NCBI RefSeq assembly: GCF_014656135.1
Contig: NZ_BNBV01000003.1
Location: 248,001 to 312,000 of the forward strand
DNA: 64,000 nt
From: Streptomyces thermodiastaticus
GTDB taxonomy: Bacteria > Actinomycetota > Actinomycetes > Streptomycetales > Streptomycetaceae
Direction of reading: 5' to 3'
Position numbers and translations under genes: made by a program. The notes beneath the pieces are model-generated. The model was not told where the DNA came from. It worked only from the letters and a program-made list of their open reading frames with translations, and did no database searches. This document shows, piece by piece, positions 8,718-17,940 of this stretch (positions within the stretch are counted from its first letter, which is position 1; each line of letters begins with the position of its first letter).

Positions 8718-10199
8718 ATGTCCGACAGCTCCCCGTTGCCGCCGGTGCGTCCGGCTTCCGAGCCGCAGCTGGCGCGGGACGCCCTCACCACTGAGCTGCT
8801 GTCCCGCGCCGCCCGGCTCGCCCGCTGGGCCGGCCCCGGCACCCGGGTCGACGCCCAGGGTGCCCTGGTGGCCGAACAGCTGCCCGCCGCCGCCGAGGAA
8901 CTCGCCCTGACCGGGGACGACGCGGCGGACGCGGCCGCCCGGGCGTGGCGGATCGCGGTGGACACCCGCCTGGTGGAGATCACCGACCCGGACCAGGGCA
9001 CCGTCGCCGCCGGAGCCACCCTGCGCCTGCTCACCGGCGGCTCCCCGCAGGACGTGCTCACCGTGTGGCGGACGGCGCTGGAGACCGTGCTGGATCAGGC
9101 GAGCGCGCCCGGCCCGGACGACCTGTACGACGAGCCCGGCACCGCCTCCTGGTCCACCCGCGGCCTGACCGCGCGCGCCCGGGCGGACTTCCTCGACCGG
9201 GTGCTGACCGAGCTGTACGCGCTCACCGCGGCCGAGGACGAGCCGTCCGGCGCACCCGTGCCGCTGCCCGCGCTCGCCGCGTCCGTGATCCGGCCCGGCG
9301 ATCTGCGGCGGCCCTCCGACGCCGTCCTGGAACAGGTCTCCCAGGCGCTGCTGCGGCTCGACGGGCAGTTCCGGCTGCTGGAGCCGGCCGGACTGGTCGA
9401 GTACCGGCCGGTCGACACGACGGTGCTGACGGACGCCGCGACCGCGGACGCGGACACCGCGGCGGCGGACACCGGGGACACGGCGGACCGGACCGCGCCG
9501 ACCGGCCGCGGCGCGGCGCCCGTCGACGACACGGACGTCGCCCGCTACGGCATGGTGCGCCTCACCCCCCTCGGGGTGTACGGGCTGCGCGCCCGGCTGC
9601 TGAAGGCCGGACACCAGGCGCCCGCGCTCGGTGACCTGGCCGGCCAGGGAGCGGACGCGCTGCTCGCCGGACTCGCCGGCTACCCGCCCGCCGCCGCCCA
9701 CGCCGAGACCGAGCAGTGGCTGGCCCGCCGCGCCCCGGCCGACGCGGCACGGGACCTGCTGGCCGCCGCGCGCGGCGCCGACGCGGACGCCCCGCTGCGC
9801 CGGCTGCGCTGCCAGCAGGCGCTGTCGCTGATCGGCGCCGAGGCCGAGCCGGCGCTGCGCGAGGTGCTGGACGACGCCGAACTGGGCGGGCTGGCCCGGG
9901 TGTGGCTGACCGAGCGGGGCCTTCCCGACGTGCCGCCGCCGTCGCAGGAGATGGTCTTCTGGCTCACCATCGACACCGTGGCCGCCCAGCTGGCGGCCGA
10001 CAGCGACGTCGAGGAACTGCACGCCCTGGTGCAGGGACTGGCCGAGCAGCACAGCGGGTTCTTCTCCGCGGCCTGGCGGGTGGACCACCCGCAGACCGCG
10101 CAGGTCCTGGAGGCGGTGGGACGGCTGCACCCGGACCGCCGGATCGCCAAACAGGCCCGCACGGCGGCCTTCAAGGCCCGCTCCGCCCACGGACGCTGA
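8718..10199 (+). CDS. Hypothetical protein, helical with HEAT-like C-terminus
   Basis: 493-aa cytoplasmic protein without signal peptide or transmembrane segments. It is Ala/Asp-rich and mostly helical. The C-terminal third (about 345-490) has HEAT/armadillo-like helices (LRRLRCQQALSLIGAEAEPALREVLDD, VLEAVGRLHPDRRIAKQART). A low-complexity Asp/Ala/Thr linker lies near residues 235-270. The ATG at 8718 is preceded by AGGAGA. Possibly a scaffold; I do not recognise a characterised family. Confidence 0.75.
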   Translation: MSDSSPLPPVRPASEPQLARDALTTELLSRAARLARWAGPGTRVDAQGALVAEQLPAAAEELALTGDDAADAAARAWRIAVDTRLVEITDPDQGTVAAGATLRLLTGGSPQDVLTVWRTALETVLDQASAPGPDDLYDEPGTASWSTRGLTARARADFLDRVLTELYALTAAEDEPSGAPVPLPALAASVIRPGDLRRPSDAVLEQVSQALLRLDGQFRLLEPAGLVEYRPVDTTVLTDAATADADTAAADTGDTADRTAPTGRGAAPVDDTDVARYGMVRLTPLGVYGLRARLLKAGHQAPALGDLAGQGADALLAGLAGYPPAAAHAETEQWLARRAPADAARDLLAAARGADADAPLRRLRCQQALSLIGAEAEPALREVLDDAELGGLARVWLTERGLPDVPPPSQEMVFWLTIDTVAAQLAADSDVEELHALVQGLAEQHSGFFSAAWRVDHPQTAQVLEAVGRLHPDRRIAKQARTAAFKARSAHGR

Positions 10200-10290
10200 C
10201 GCCCCGGCTGCTGTCTCCTCGCGGTTCCCCGCCGGCCGCCGGGACGGGGCCGGCGGATTCACCGAAGCGGCACCTGCCCGGCCGGCCGGT

Positions 10291-10312
10291 GTTCAACCGG
10301 AGTTCAGCCACG
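10291..10312 (+). promoter_or_regulatory. Candidate PHO box (PhoP site)
   Basis: Two direct repeats GTTCAAC (10291) and GTTCAGC (10302), spaced exactly 11 nt as in the Streptomyces PHO box (GTTCACC units), 69-90 bp upstream of the phosphatase start. It suggests induction by phosphate limitation through PhoR-PhoP. Confidence 0.65.
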
Positions 10313-10380
10313 GTCGCGACGGTTGCGCCGGATCGAGGTACGCCACCCTCCACGGCACCGACACCGTCACAGGAGACAGC

Positions 10381-11823
10381 ATGTCGCTCACCCGCAGGGA
10401 CTTCGCCAGGACGTCCGCGCTCACCGGCGCAGGGATCGCCCTGGCCGGCAGCGTCGGCGCCCTCGCCACCGCGCCGAACGCCCTCGCCGCCACCGACGGC
10501 GCCACGGCCGCGGCGAGGGGACAGGACGACGGCCCCGAGGCCGGCTACGGCCCGCTGCTGCCCGACCCGGACGGCATCCTGGCCCTGCCGGCCGGCTTCT
10601 CCTACCGGATCGTCACCTACAGCGGCCGGACCCGGCTGGAGTCCGGTGAGTTCACGCCCTCGAACCACGACGGCACCGCCGCCTTCGCCGGCCCGCGCGG
10701 CACGACCCTCCTCGTCAACAACCACGAACTCGGCGGCCCCCGCGCCGACTGGGACCACCCGGTGCCGACGCCCGAGGGCCTCGTCTACGACCCGGCCGCC
10801 GCCGGCGGCTGCACGGTCGTCGAGGTGCGCGGCGACCAGGTCGCCGAGTGGGTCGGCATCGCCGGCACCTCCACCAACTGCGCCGGCGGCCGCACCCCCT
10901 GGGGCACCTGGCTGACCTGCGAGGAGACCGAGGACAAGGCCGGCCAGAACGGCATGACCAAGGACCACGGCTACGTCTTCGAGGTCGACCCGGAGGACCG
11001 CCGGGCCAACCGCGACCCCCGGCCGGTCAAGGCGCTGGGCCGCTACGCCCACGAGGCCGTCGTCGTGGACCCCAAGCGCGGCCACCTCTACCTCACCGAG
11101 GACGCCTCCGGCCCCAACGGTCTGCTGTACCGCTGGACCCCGCCGCACGGCTTCCGGCACGGCCGCGGCCGGCTGCGCACCCTCGCCGACGACGCGGGTG
11201 TGCTGGAGGCATTCCGGTGCTTCGACTCCCGCGGCCGCTTCGTCGACGACCTGTCGCGGGCCACGCGAACGGGCACCGTCTACGGCGTCGACTGGGTCGC
11301 GGTGCCCGACCGCGACGCCCGGAGGGTCTCCGTCCGCAAGCAGTTCACCGACGGCCAGGTCACCCGCGCCCGCAAGCTGGAGGGCATGTGGTGGGCCGAC
11401 GGCGGCGCCTACATCGTCTCCTCCTACGCCCGTGAGGAGAGCCCGGTCCAGCACGACGGCCAGGTCTGGTTCTACGACCCGTCCCGCCGCACCCTGACCT
11501 TGCAGGTGCTGCTCGGGGTCAACCGGGACCCGGAGAAGGACGGCGCCTTCGACGGCCCCGACAACATCACCGTCTCCCCGTACGGCGGGCTGATCATCGC
11601 CGAGGACGGCGAGGGCGTCCAGCACCTGTTCGGCGCCACCGAGAGCGGCCGCACCTACCCCATCGCCCGCAACGAACTGAACATCGGCACCGAAGAGGAG
11701 CCGGAGTACAGCGAGTTCACCGGCGTCACCTTCTCGCCGGACGGCAGGACCCTGTACGCCAACATCCAGGAGCCGGGCATCATGCTGGCCATCACCGGGC
11801 CCTGGAAGCGGCAGCGCCGGTGA
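10381..11823 (+). CDS. PhoX family secreted phosphatase (DUF839)
   Basis: 480-aa protein with a Tat signal (MSLTRRDFARTSALTGAG, hydrophobic stretch, then ALAATD). The PhoX beta-propeller follows: NNHELGG and PWGTWLTCEET are typical calcium/iron-binding motifs, with SPYGGLIIAEDGEG and VTFSPDGRTLYANIQ near the end. PhoX enzymes release phosphate from monoesters outside the cell after folded export by Tat. The start is preceded by AGGAGA. The upstream PHO box and following hairpin make a single-gene Pho-regulated unit. Confidence 0.88.
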   Translation: MSLTRRDFARTSALTGAGIALAGSVGALATAPNALAATDGATAAARGQDDGPEAGYGPLLPDPDGILALPAGFSYRIVTYSGRTRLESGEFTPSNHDGTAAFAGPRGTTLLVNNHELGGPRADWDHPVPTPEGLVYDPAAAGGCTVVEVRGDQVAEWVGIAGTSTNCAGGRTPWGTWLTCEETEDKAGQNGMTKDHGYVFEVDPEDRRANRDPRPVKALGRYAHEAVVVDPKRGHLYLTEDASGPNGLLYRWTPPHGFRHGRGRLRTLADDAGVLEAFRCFDSRGRFVDDLSRATRTGTVYGVDWVAVPDRDARRVSVRKQFTDGQVTRARKLEGMWWADGGAYIVSSYAREESPVQHDGQVWFYDPSRRTLTLQVLLGVNRDPEKDGAFDGPDNITVSPYGGLIIAEDGEGVQHLFGATESGRTYPIARNELNIGTEEEPEYSEFTGVTFSPDGRTLYANIQEPGIMLAITGPWKRQRR

Positions 11824-11829
11824 GACCGG

Positions 11830-11864
11830 GCGCCGTCCGGATCGTCCGCGGCACCGGACGGCGC
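11830..11864 (+). terminator. Terminator downstream of phoX-like gene
   Basis: Perfect 10-bp inverted repeat GCGCCGTCCG / CGGACGGCGC (11830-11839 and 11855-11864), 15-nt loop, 6 bp after the stop. Confidence 0.75.
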
Positions 11865-12091
11865 GACCGTCCATGACGTCGCGGACGGGCACGGGCGGAC
11901 CGTCGCGGGGCCACCGCACCGGCGAACCGGCGCCTGCCGGTCACGGTGCCGGTGACGGTCTGCCCGGCCGTGCCCGCCCGCGCACCCGGCGGCCCAGCGG
12001 GCCGGTGAGACCGGGTGCGCGGGTGGCGCCCGCTGGCATGGGCGGACGGCCTCCAGGGGCAAGGAGCAGGTGGACGGCGCAGGTCAGGCCC

Positions 12092-12337
12092 ATGCGTGCG
12101 GACGCTCGGCGCAACTACGAGCGCCTGCTGAAGGCGGCCGCCGAGGCCTTCGCCACGCACGGGGAGAACGCCTCGCTCGACGACATCGCCAAGCGGGCCG
12201 GCGTCGGAGCCGGCACCCTCCACCGGCACTTCCCCAACCGGCGGGCCCTGCTGGAGGCGGCCTGTCTGGACCGGATCGAGGCCATCGCCGCCCGCGCCGG
12301 CGAACTGGCGGACACCCCGGTGGCGCCCTCCGGCTGA
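12092..12337 (+). pseudogene. Truncated TetR family regulator (DNA-binding domain only)
   Basis: The frame encodes a good TetR helix-turn-helix (RRNYERLLKAAAEAFATHG, SLDDIAKRAGVGAGTLHRHFP, NRRALLEAAC) and stops after 81 residues, where a usual member has about 190. No ligand-binding domain continues in another frame; the convergent terD gene ends 32 bp later. It is best read as the stump of a deleted regulator. A short DNA-binding protein that still acts is possible but less likely. Confidence 0.7.
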
Positions 12338-12368
12338 GGGCGCACGCTCCCCGGCGCCGCGTGCCCGG

Positions 12369-13613
12369 CTACAGCGCCTGCGCCGCCGGCTTCACCATGT
12401 TCCGCACCGTGCGGGCCTTGACGAACTCGCCCATCGCGGTCATCTCCCACTCGCCGGAGAACTGCCGGATGAGCTTGGCCATCATCACACCGGTCTGCGG
12501 CTCGGCGTGGGTGAGGTCGAAGCGGACCAGCTCCTCGCCGGTGACGCCGTCGAGCAGCCGGCAGTAGGCCTTGGCGACCTCGGTGAACTTCTGCCCGGAG
12601 AAGGAGTTCACGGTGAACACCAGGCCGGTCACCTCCTGGGGGAGGCGGCCCAGGTCGACCGTGATCACCTCGTCGTCGCCGGAGCCCTCGCCGGTGAGGT
12701 TGTCACCGGAGTGCTGGATCGCGCCGTTCAGGATGGTCAGCTTGCCGAAGTAGCAGCTGTCGATGTGGTTGCGCTGCGGGCCGTAGGCGATGACGGAGGC
12801 GTCCAGGTCGATGTCGGCGCCGCGGAACGCCGGCTCCCAGCCGAGCCCCATCCGCACCTGGGACAGCAGCGGGCGGCCGCCCTTGACGAGGGAGACCGTC
12901 TGGTTCTTCTGCAGGCTCACCCGGCCCTTGTCCAGGTTCACCTTGCCGGTGCCGGGGGCGGGAGCGGCGGCCTGCGGGGCCGGGGAAGCGGCCGGCGCGG
13001 GCGGCCCGGCCGGCGTCTGCATCGCGGGCGGCGGCGGAGCCACCGGCTGGGGCGGGGCCACCGGCTGCGGAGGAGTGACCGGCTGCGCCGGGGCGGCGGG
13101 GGCGGCGGCCGGTTCGTCCACGGTGACGCCGAAGTCGGTGGCGATCCCGGCCAGCCCGTCGGCGTACCCCTGGCCGACGGCCCGCGCCTTCCACTGGCCG
13201 TTGCGCCGGTAGATCTCCATGACGAGCAGTGCCGTCTCCGGGCCGAGCTGCGGCGGCGTGAACGTGGCCAGCACCGAGCCGTCGTCGGCGTTGCGCACGG
13301 TCGCCGTGGGCTCGATGCCCTGGAAGGTCTGCCCGGCCGCGTCCGGGCTGGCGGTGACCACGATCTTCTCGATGTCCGGCGGCACCGCGGCCGTGTCCAC
13401 GGTGATCGTGTCCGGGGCCGTGCCGCCGCCCGAGCGGTAGGTCACGCCCGGGCCGGAGGGCTGGTTGTAGAAGATGAAGTCGTCGTCGGAGCGCACCTTG
13501 CCGTCGGCGGTGAGCAGCAGGCCCGACACGTCGAGCCGCACCGGGGCCGCGACGTCCACCGCCACGCGCACGGCGGAGAGAGGCATGTTCGAGCCAGGGG
13601 TCATAGCTGTCAT
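12369..13613 (-). CDS. Double TerD-domain protein
   Basis: 414-aa protein. The first TerD domain covers residues 1-165 (SDDDFIFYNQPSGPGV with the Ca-binding DDD, then VMEIYRRNGQWKARAVGQGYADGL). A Pro/Ala-rich linker runs 167-225 (PQPVAPPQPVAPP). The second TerD-like domain runs 230-414 (FRGADIDLDASVIAYG, CYFGKLTILNGAIQHSGDNLTGEGSGDDE). TerD proteins bind calcium and belong to tellurite/stress-response systems; no other ter genes are adjacent. The start may be the internal ATG of MTPGSNMPLS, three codons on. Confidence 0.9.
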   Translation of the reverse strand: MTAMTPGSNMPLSAVRVAVDVAAPVRLDVSGLLLTADGKVRSDDDFIFYNQPSGPGVTYRSGGGTAPDTITVDTAAVPPDIEKIVVTASPDAAGQTFQGIEPTATVRNADDGSVLATFTPPQLGPETALLVMEIYRRNGQWKARAVGQGYADGLAGIATDFGVTVDEPAAAPAAPAQPVTPPQPVAPPQPVAPPPPAMQTPAGPPAPAASPAPQAAAPAPGTGKVNLDKGRVSLQKNQTVSLVKGGRPLLSQVRMGLGWEPAFRGADIDLDASVIAYGPQRNHIDSCYFGKLTILNGAIQHSGDNLTGEGSGDDEVITVDLGRLPQEVTGLVFTVNSFSGQKFTEVAKAYCRLLDGVTGEELVRFDLTHAEPQTGVMMAKLIRQFSGEWEMTAMGEFVKARTVRNMVKPAAQAL

Positions 13614-13629
13614 GTGAGGCCCAACGAAC

Positions 13630-13677
13630 GGGGGCGCTTTACCGTTCCCTTACCTGCCGAACGAGTGAAGCGCCCCC
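13630..13677 (-). terminator. Terminator of the polyol operon
   Basis: Perfect 10-bp inverted repeat GGGGGCGCTT / AAGCGCCCCC (13630-13639 and 13668-13677) with a 28-nt loop, lying 15 bp beyond the dehydrogenase stop and just before the terD start. Confidence 0.6.
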
Positions 13678-13692
13678 TCCGTACTCATGTGT

Positions 13693-14682
13693 CTACGGCA
13701 CCACGACGATCTTGCGCCCCACGCCCGCCGCGAACTGGGCCAGCGCCTCGGGGTAGTTGTCCAGCGGGATGCGGTCGCTGATGAACACCTCCGGGTTAAG
13801 CACCCCGTTCGCGAACAGCTCGGCCGCCCGCTCGTAGCTGTGCAGGACCGCCATGGACCCGGTGATGGTGATCTCCTGGTTGTAGATGCGGTACGGGTCG
13901 ATCTGCACCCGGGTGGCGTAGTCCGCCACGCCGAACTGCAGGAACGTGCCCGCCTTGGCCACCCGCCCCAGGCCGTCCTGGATCGCCGCCGCGTTGCCGG
14001 TGGCGTCGATCACCACGTCCCAGCCCTGCGGCCGGTCCAGCTCGTCCGCGTTCGCCGCGGAGGCCGACACGCCCAGCCGCCGTGCCGTCTCCAGCCGCGC
14101 CGGGTTGATGTCCACCACGTCCACACGGGCCGCGCCGGTGCGCTTGGCCAGCTCCAGCATCATCAGGCCCATGGTGCCCGAGCCGTAGATCAGCACATGG
14201 GCGCCCAGGCGGGACTGCAGCACGTCGTAGCCGCGCACCGCGCAGGACAGCGGCTCGATCAGCGCCGCGTCCTGGGTGCGCACGTGCTCGGGCAGTTTGA
14301 CGCAGTTGGCCACCGGGGCGACGGTGTACTGGGCCGCGCCGCCCGCCGTGGTGACGCCGATCGCGGCCCAGCGCTCGCACAGGTTGCCGTGGCCGGTGCG
14401 GCAGTAGCGGCACTCGTGGCAGTGCAGGGACGGGTCCACCGCCACCCGGTCGCCGACCGCGACCTCGGTGACCTCGGTGCCGACGCCGACCACCTCGCCG
14501 GCGAACTCGTGCCCCGGCACGATCGGCAGCTTCGGCGCGAACTCGCCCTGCAGGATGTGCAGGTCCGTCCCGCACAGTCCGCAGGCCGCGACCTCGACGA
14601 CGACCTCGCGCGGTCCGGGCGTCGGGTCCGGGACCTCGGTGACGACGGCACGGCCCACGGACTCGATGACGGCGGCCTTCAT
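13693..14682 (-). CDS. Zinc-dependent polyol (sorbitol-type) dehydrogenase
   Basis: 329-aa medium-chain dehydrogenase. Catalytic zinc ligands: C37, H58, E59 (VAACGLCGTD, PGHEFAGE). Structural zinc cysteines: C88, C91, C94, C102 (CHECRYCRTGHGNLC). Rossmann motif: GSGTMG. It probably oxidises a sugar alcohol to a ketose with NAD. Its ATG overlaps the stop of the upstream permease by 4 bp, so it is the last gene of the import operon and probably acts on the imported substrate. Sorbitol, mannitol or xylitol are all possible. Confidence 0.88.
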   Translation of the reverse strand: MKAAVIESVGRAVVTEVPDPTPGPREVVVEVAACGLCGTDLHILQGEFAPKLPIVPGHEFAGEVVGVGTEVTEVAVGDRVAVDPSLHCHECRYCRTGHGNLCERWAAIGVTTAGGAAQYTVAPVANCVKLPEHVRTQDAALIEPLSCAVRGYDVLQSRLGAHVLIYGSGTMGLMMLELAKRTGAARVDVVDINPARLETARRLGVSASAANADELDRPQGWDVVIDATGNAAAIQDGLGRVAKAGTFLQFGVADYATRVQIDPYRIYNQEITITGSMAVLHSYERAAELFANGVLNPEVFISDRIPLDNYPEALAQFAAGVGRKIVVVP

Positions 14683-15515
14683 TTCACGGCTCCCAACGAC
14701 AGGCCCTGGACCAGTTTGTCCTGGGCGGCGAACCCCGCGGCGAGCACCGGCAGGGAGATGACGAGCGACGCGGCGCACACCTTGGCCAGGAACAGGCCCT
14801 GGCTGGTGATGAAGCCGGTCAGGAAGACCGGGGCGGTCTCGGCGACCACGCCGGTCAGGACCCGGGCGAACAGCAGCTCGTTCCAGCTGAAGATGAAGCA
14901 GATCAGGGCGGTGGCGGCGATTCCCGGCAGGGCGATCGGGGCGACCACGCGGGCCAGGATCACCGGCAGCCGGGCCCCGTCCACGCGGGCCGCCTCGATG
15001 ACCGCCACCGGGACCTCGGCGAGGAATGACTGCATCATCCACACCGCGATCGGCAGGTTCATGGAGGTGTAGAGGACGACCAGCAGCCAGATGTTGTCGA
15101 GCAGCCCGGCGTTCTTGGCGAACAGGTAGATCGGCAGCAGGCCCGCGACCGCCGGCAGCATCTTGGTGGACAGGAAGAAGAACAGCACGTCCGTCCACTT
15201 CTTCACCGGACGGATCGACAGCGCGTACGCCGCCGGCAGCGCCAGCAGCAGCACGAGCAGCGTGGAGACCACCGACGCCACCGCCGAGTTGATCAGCGCG
15301 GGCCAGGGGCTGGCCCCGCCGCCGGTGCCGAAGAACTCGCGGTAGCCGTCCAGGGTGAGCGGCGCCGTGAAGGACGGCGGGTTGGTGGCGGCGTCCGCCT
15401 CGGAGTGGAAGGACGTCAGGGCCATCCAGGCGATGGGCAGGAAGAAGACGATGCCGGCCAGCCAGGCCAGCAGACCCAGCCCGTGGCGTCGGACGGCGCT
15501 CGGCGCGGCGCTCAT
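14679..15515 (-). CDS. ABC sugar/polyol transporter permease (MalG type)
   Basis: 278-aa inner-membrane permease with six helices. The EAA loop (EAARVDGARLPVILARVVAPIALPGI, about 185-210) contacts the ATPase. It overlaps both neighbours by 4 bp. The operon has no ATPase gene; in Streptomyces such importers are typically energised by the shared ATPase MsiK (known for related systems, inferred here). Confidence 0.9.
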   Translation of the reverse strand: MSAAPSAVRRHGLGLLAWLAGIVFFLPIAWMALTSFHSEADAATNPPSFTAPLTLDGYREFFGTGGGASPWPALINSAVASVVSTLLVLLLALPAAYALSIRPVKKWTDVLFFFLSTKMLPAVAGLLPIYLFAKNAGLLDNIWLLVVLYTSMNLPIAVWMMQSFLAEVPVAVIEAARVDGARLPVILARVVAPIALPGIAATALICFIFSWNELLFARVLTGVVAETAPVFLTGFITSQGLFLAKVCAASLVISLPVLAAGFAAQDKLVQGLSLGAVK

Positions 15516-16450
15516 GCGCGGGACACCTCCTCGCGGAACAGGGACGACACCACGCGCAGGGCGAAGGTCGCGATGACGATCGAGCCGATGACGACCAGGA
15601 CGCCCGCGGCGGAGGCGAGGCCGTTCTCATGGGCCTGGTAGAAGCTCTGGTAGACGGTGTACGGCAGGTTCGCCGTGCCCAGTCCACCGGAGGTGATGGT
15701 GAACACCGCGTCGAAGTTCTGCACGATGTAGATCGAGCCGAGCAGGGCGCCCAGCTCCAGGTAGCGGCGCAGGTGCGGCAGGGTGAGGTGGACGAAGATC
15801 TGCCAGTTGCCGGCCCCGTCCACCCGGGCCGCCTCGATCTGCTCCGGGTCCCGGCTCTGCAGCCCGGCCAGCAGGATCAGCATCATGAACGGCGTCCACT
15901 GCCACACCAGCGAGGCCTCGACGGCGAGCAGCGGGGTGTTGGACACCCAGTCCGGCTGCGGGCCGCCCACGTAGTGCAGCAGGCCGTTGAACAGGCCGTA
16001 CTCCGGGTTGTACAGCACGTGCTTCCACAGCAGCGCGGCGGCCACCGGGACGACGAGGAACGGCGCGATCAACAGGGTGCGCACCAGGCCCCGGCCGCGG
16101 AACGGCCGGTCCAGCAGCAGCGCCAGCAGCAGCCCGAGCACCAGGCTGGCCAGCACCACCGCCACCGTCAGCAGCACCGTCGTCCACACCGAGTGGCGCA
16201 GGGTGCCGTCGGTGAGGACCTGGCGGTAGTTGTCCAGGCCGGTGAAGTGCCGCGCCTTGGGATACAGCGCGTTCCAGTCGAAGAAAGAGATCACCAGCGT
16301 GGCCACGAACGGCAGCTGGGTGACAATGATCATGAAGACGAGCGCGGGCAGCAGCGGGGCCCGGGTGACCCAGGCACGCAGCCGGGCGGAGGGCTGCCGC
16401 GTCCCGCTCGGGGCGGATGCGGCCACGGGGGCCGTGGTCGTGGCGGTCAT
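15512..16450 (-). CDS. ABC sugar/polyol transporter permease (MalF type)
   Basis: 312-aa permease. The cytoplasmic N-terminus is followed by a first helix (LLPALVFMIIVTQLPFVATLV) and five more. The EAA loop is EAARVDGAGNWQIFVHLTLPHL. It partners the MalG-type protein, with which it overlaps by 4 bp, and its own start overlaps the binding-protein stop by 4 bp. Confidence 0.9.
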   Translation of the reverse strand: MTATTTAPVAASAPSGTRQPSARLRAWVTRAPLLPALVFMIIVTQLPFVATLVISFFDWNALYPKARHFTGLDNYRQVLTDGTLRHSVWTTVLLTVAVVLASLVLGLLLALLLDRPFRGRGLVRTLLIAPFLVVPVAAALLWKHVLYNPEYGLFNGLLHYVGGPQPDWVSNTPLLAVEASLVWQWTPFMMLILLAGLQSRDPEQIEAARVDGAGNWQIFVHLTLPHLRRYLELGALLGSIYIVQNFDAVFTITSGGLGTANLPYTVYQSFYQAHENGLASAAGVLVVIGSIVIATFALRVVSSLFREEVSRA

Positions 16451-17820
16451 CGTCCCTCGTACTCCTTGGAGATCTTCGCGGCGAGCTTCTGGGACTTCTT
16501 CAGGGCCGTCTCGACGGACTGGCGTCCGGCGATGGCCGCGCTGATCTCCTGCGAGACCTTGGTGCCGAGATCGGTGAACTCGGGGATGTCGACGAACTGG
16601 ATGCCGGGCGCGGGCCGCGGCTGAACGCCGGGGTCGTTGGGCCGGGCGCTCTCGATGGCCTGTTTCGTCTGCTCCTGGAAGGCGGCCGCCTCCTTGCGGT
16701 AGGCCGGGTTGTCGTACGTGGAGGCGCGCTTGCCCGCGGGCACGTCGGACCAGCCGGACTCCTTGCCGACCAGTTCCTCGTACTCCTTGCTCGACGCCCA
16801 GGAGACGAACCTCCAGGCCTTGTCAGCGTTGCGGGAGGCCTTCTGGATGCCCCAGGCCCAGGTGTAAAGCCAGCCGGAGGACTCGGTGCGCTCCACCGGG
16901 GCCGGCACGTAGCCGATCTTCCCCTTCACCGGGGAGCCCTTGGCCTCCAGGGAGCCGGCCGCGCTGGTGGCGTCGTACCACATGGCGACCTTGCCCTGGG
17001 TCAGGTTGTTCAGGCACTCGGCGAACCCGGACTGGGCGGCACCGGACTCGCCGTGCGCCCGGACCAGGTCGACGTAGAACTTCGTCGCCTTGACGAACTC
17101 GGGGGAGTCCAGGTGCGCCTTCCAGTCCTTGTCGAACCAGGTGCCGCCGAAGGTGTTGACCACCGTGGTCAGCGGGGCCATCAGCTCGCCCCAGCCGGGC
17201 AGGCCGCGCAGGCAGATGCCGCGCATGCCGGGCCGGGCGCCGTCCACCTTCGCGGCCAGCTCCGCCACCTGCTGCCAGGTGGGGTGGGCGGGCATGGTCA
17301 GGCCCTTCGCCGCGAACACGTCCTTGCGGTACATGAGGAACGACGACTCGCCGTAGAAGGGCTCGCCGTACAGCTTGCCGTCGTCGCCGGTGAGCGACTC
17401 GCGCATCGGCTCCAGCACGTCCTGCTGGTCGAAGGCCTTGTCCTCGGCGACGTAGTCGTCCAGCGGGTGCAGCCAGCCGTTGCGGGCGTAGATCGGGATC
17501 TCGTAGTTGGACAGCGTGGCCACGTCGTACTGGCCGGCCTGGTTGGCGAAGTCCTGACTGATCTTGTCGCGGACGTCGTTCTCCGGCAGCACGGTGAAGT
17601 TCACCTTGATGCCGGTCTCCTTGGTGAAGTGCGCGGCGGTGAGCTTCTGCAGTTCGACCATCTGCGGGTTGTTCACCATCAGGACGTTGACGGAGTCACC
17701 GCCGGACCCTGCCCCGCCCGCCCCGACCCAGCAGCCGGAGAGCAGCGGGGCGAGCAGCGTCCCTGCGGCGGCCAGCGCGAGTGTGGCTCGCGGCGGCCGT
17801 CGTCGGCTCTGGGTTCGCAT
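16447..17820 (-). CDS. ABC transporter sugar/polyol-binding lipoprotein
   Basis: 457-aa family 1 extracellular binding protein. The signal peptide ends in a lipobox (APLLSGC, lipidated C30). The mature domain begins GGDSVNVLMVNNPQMVELQKLT. The start at 17820 follows AGGAG; an extended frame upstream has no ribosome site. It is first in the operon binding protein - permease - permease - dehydrogenase, divergent in function but not direction from the deoR gene. That arrangement resembles sorbitol/mannitol (Smo) systems. Confidence 0.9.
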   Translation of the reverse strand: MRTQSRRRPPRATLALAAAGTLLAPLLSGCWVGAGGAGSGGDSVNVLMVNNPQMVELQKLTAAHFTKETGIKVNFTVLPENDVRDKISQDFANQAGQYDVATLSNYEIPIYARNGWLHPLDDYVAEDKAFDQQDVLEPMRESLTGDDGKLYGEPFYGESSFLMYRKDVFAAKGLTMPAHPTWQQVAELAAKVDGARPGMRGICLRGLPGWGELMAPLTTVVNTFGGTWFDKDWKAHLDSPEFVKATKFYVDLVRAHGESGAAQSGFAECLNNLTQGKVAMWYDATSAAGSLEAKGSPVKGKIGYVPAPVERTESSGWLYTWAWGIQKASRNADKAWRFVSWASSKEYEELVGKESGWSDVPAGKRASTYDNPAYRKEAAAFQEQTKQAIESARPNDPGVQPRPAPGIQFVDIPEFTDLGTKVSQEISAAIAGRQSVETALKKSQKLAAKISKEYEGR

Positions 17821-17940
17821 GGATCGCTCCTGGACGTAAGGGGATGAAGAAATGCTTAAGTGACGATTCAGAGCTGTAAAGAGACAAAAGGGAGATATGA
17901 AAGGCGTCACCTCGTGTGGTGTGTGCTCCCGGGCGGTGGC
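17821..17940 (-). promoter_or_regulatory. Promoter region of the polyol operon
   Basis: 120 bp, clearly richer in A+T than its surroundings, between the deoR stop and the binding-protein start. On the minus strand it contains CTTTTGTCTCTTTACAG and a downstream AGGAG. A DeoR-type operator is expected here but no clear repeat was identified. Confidence 0.45.
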
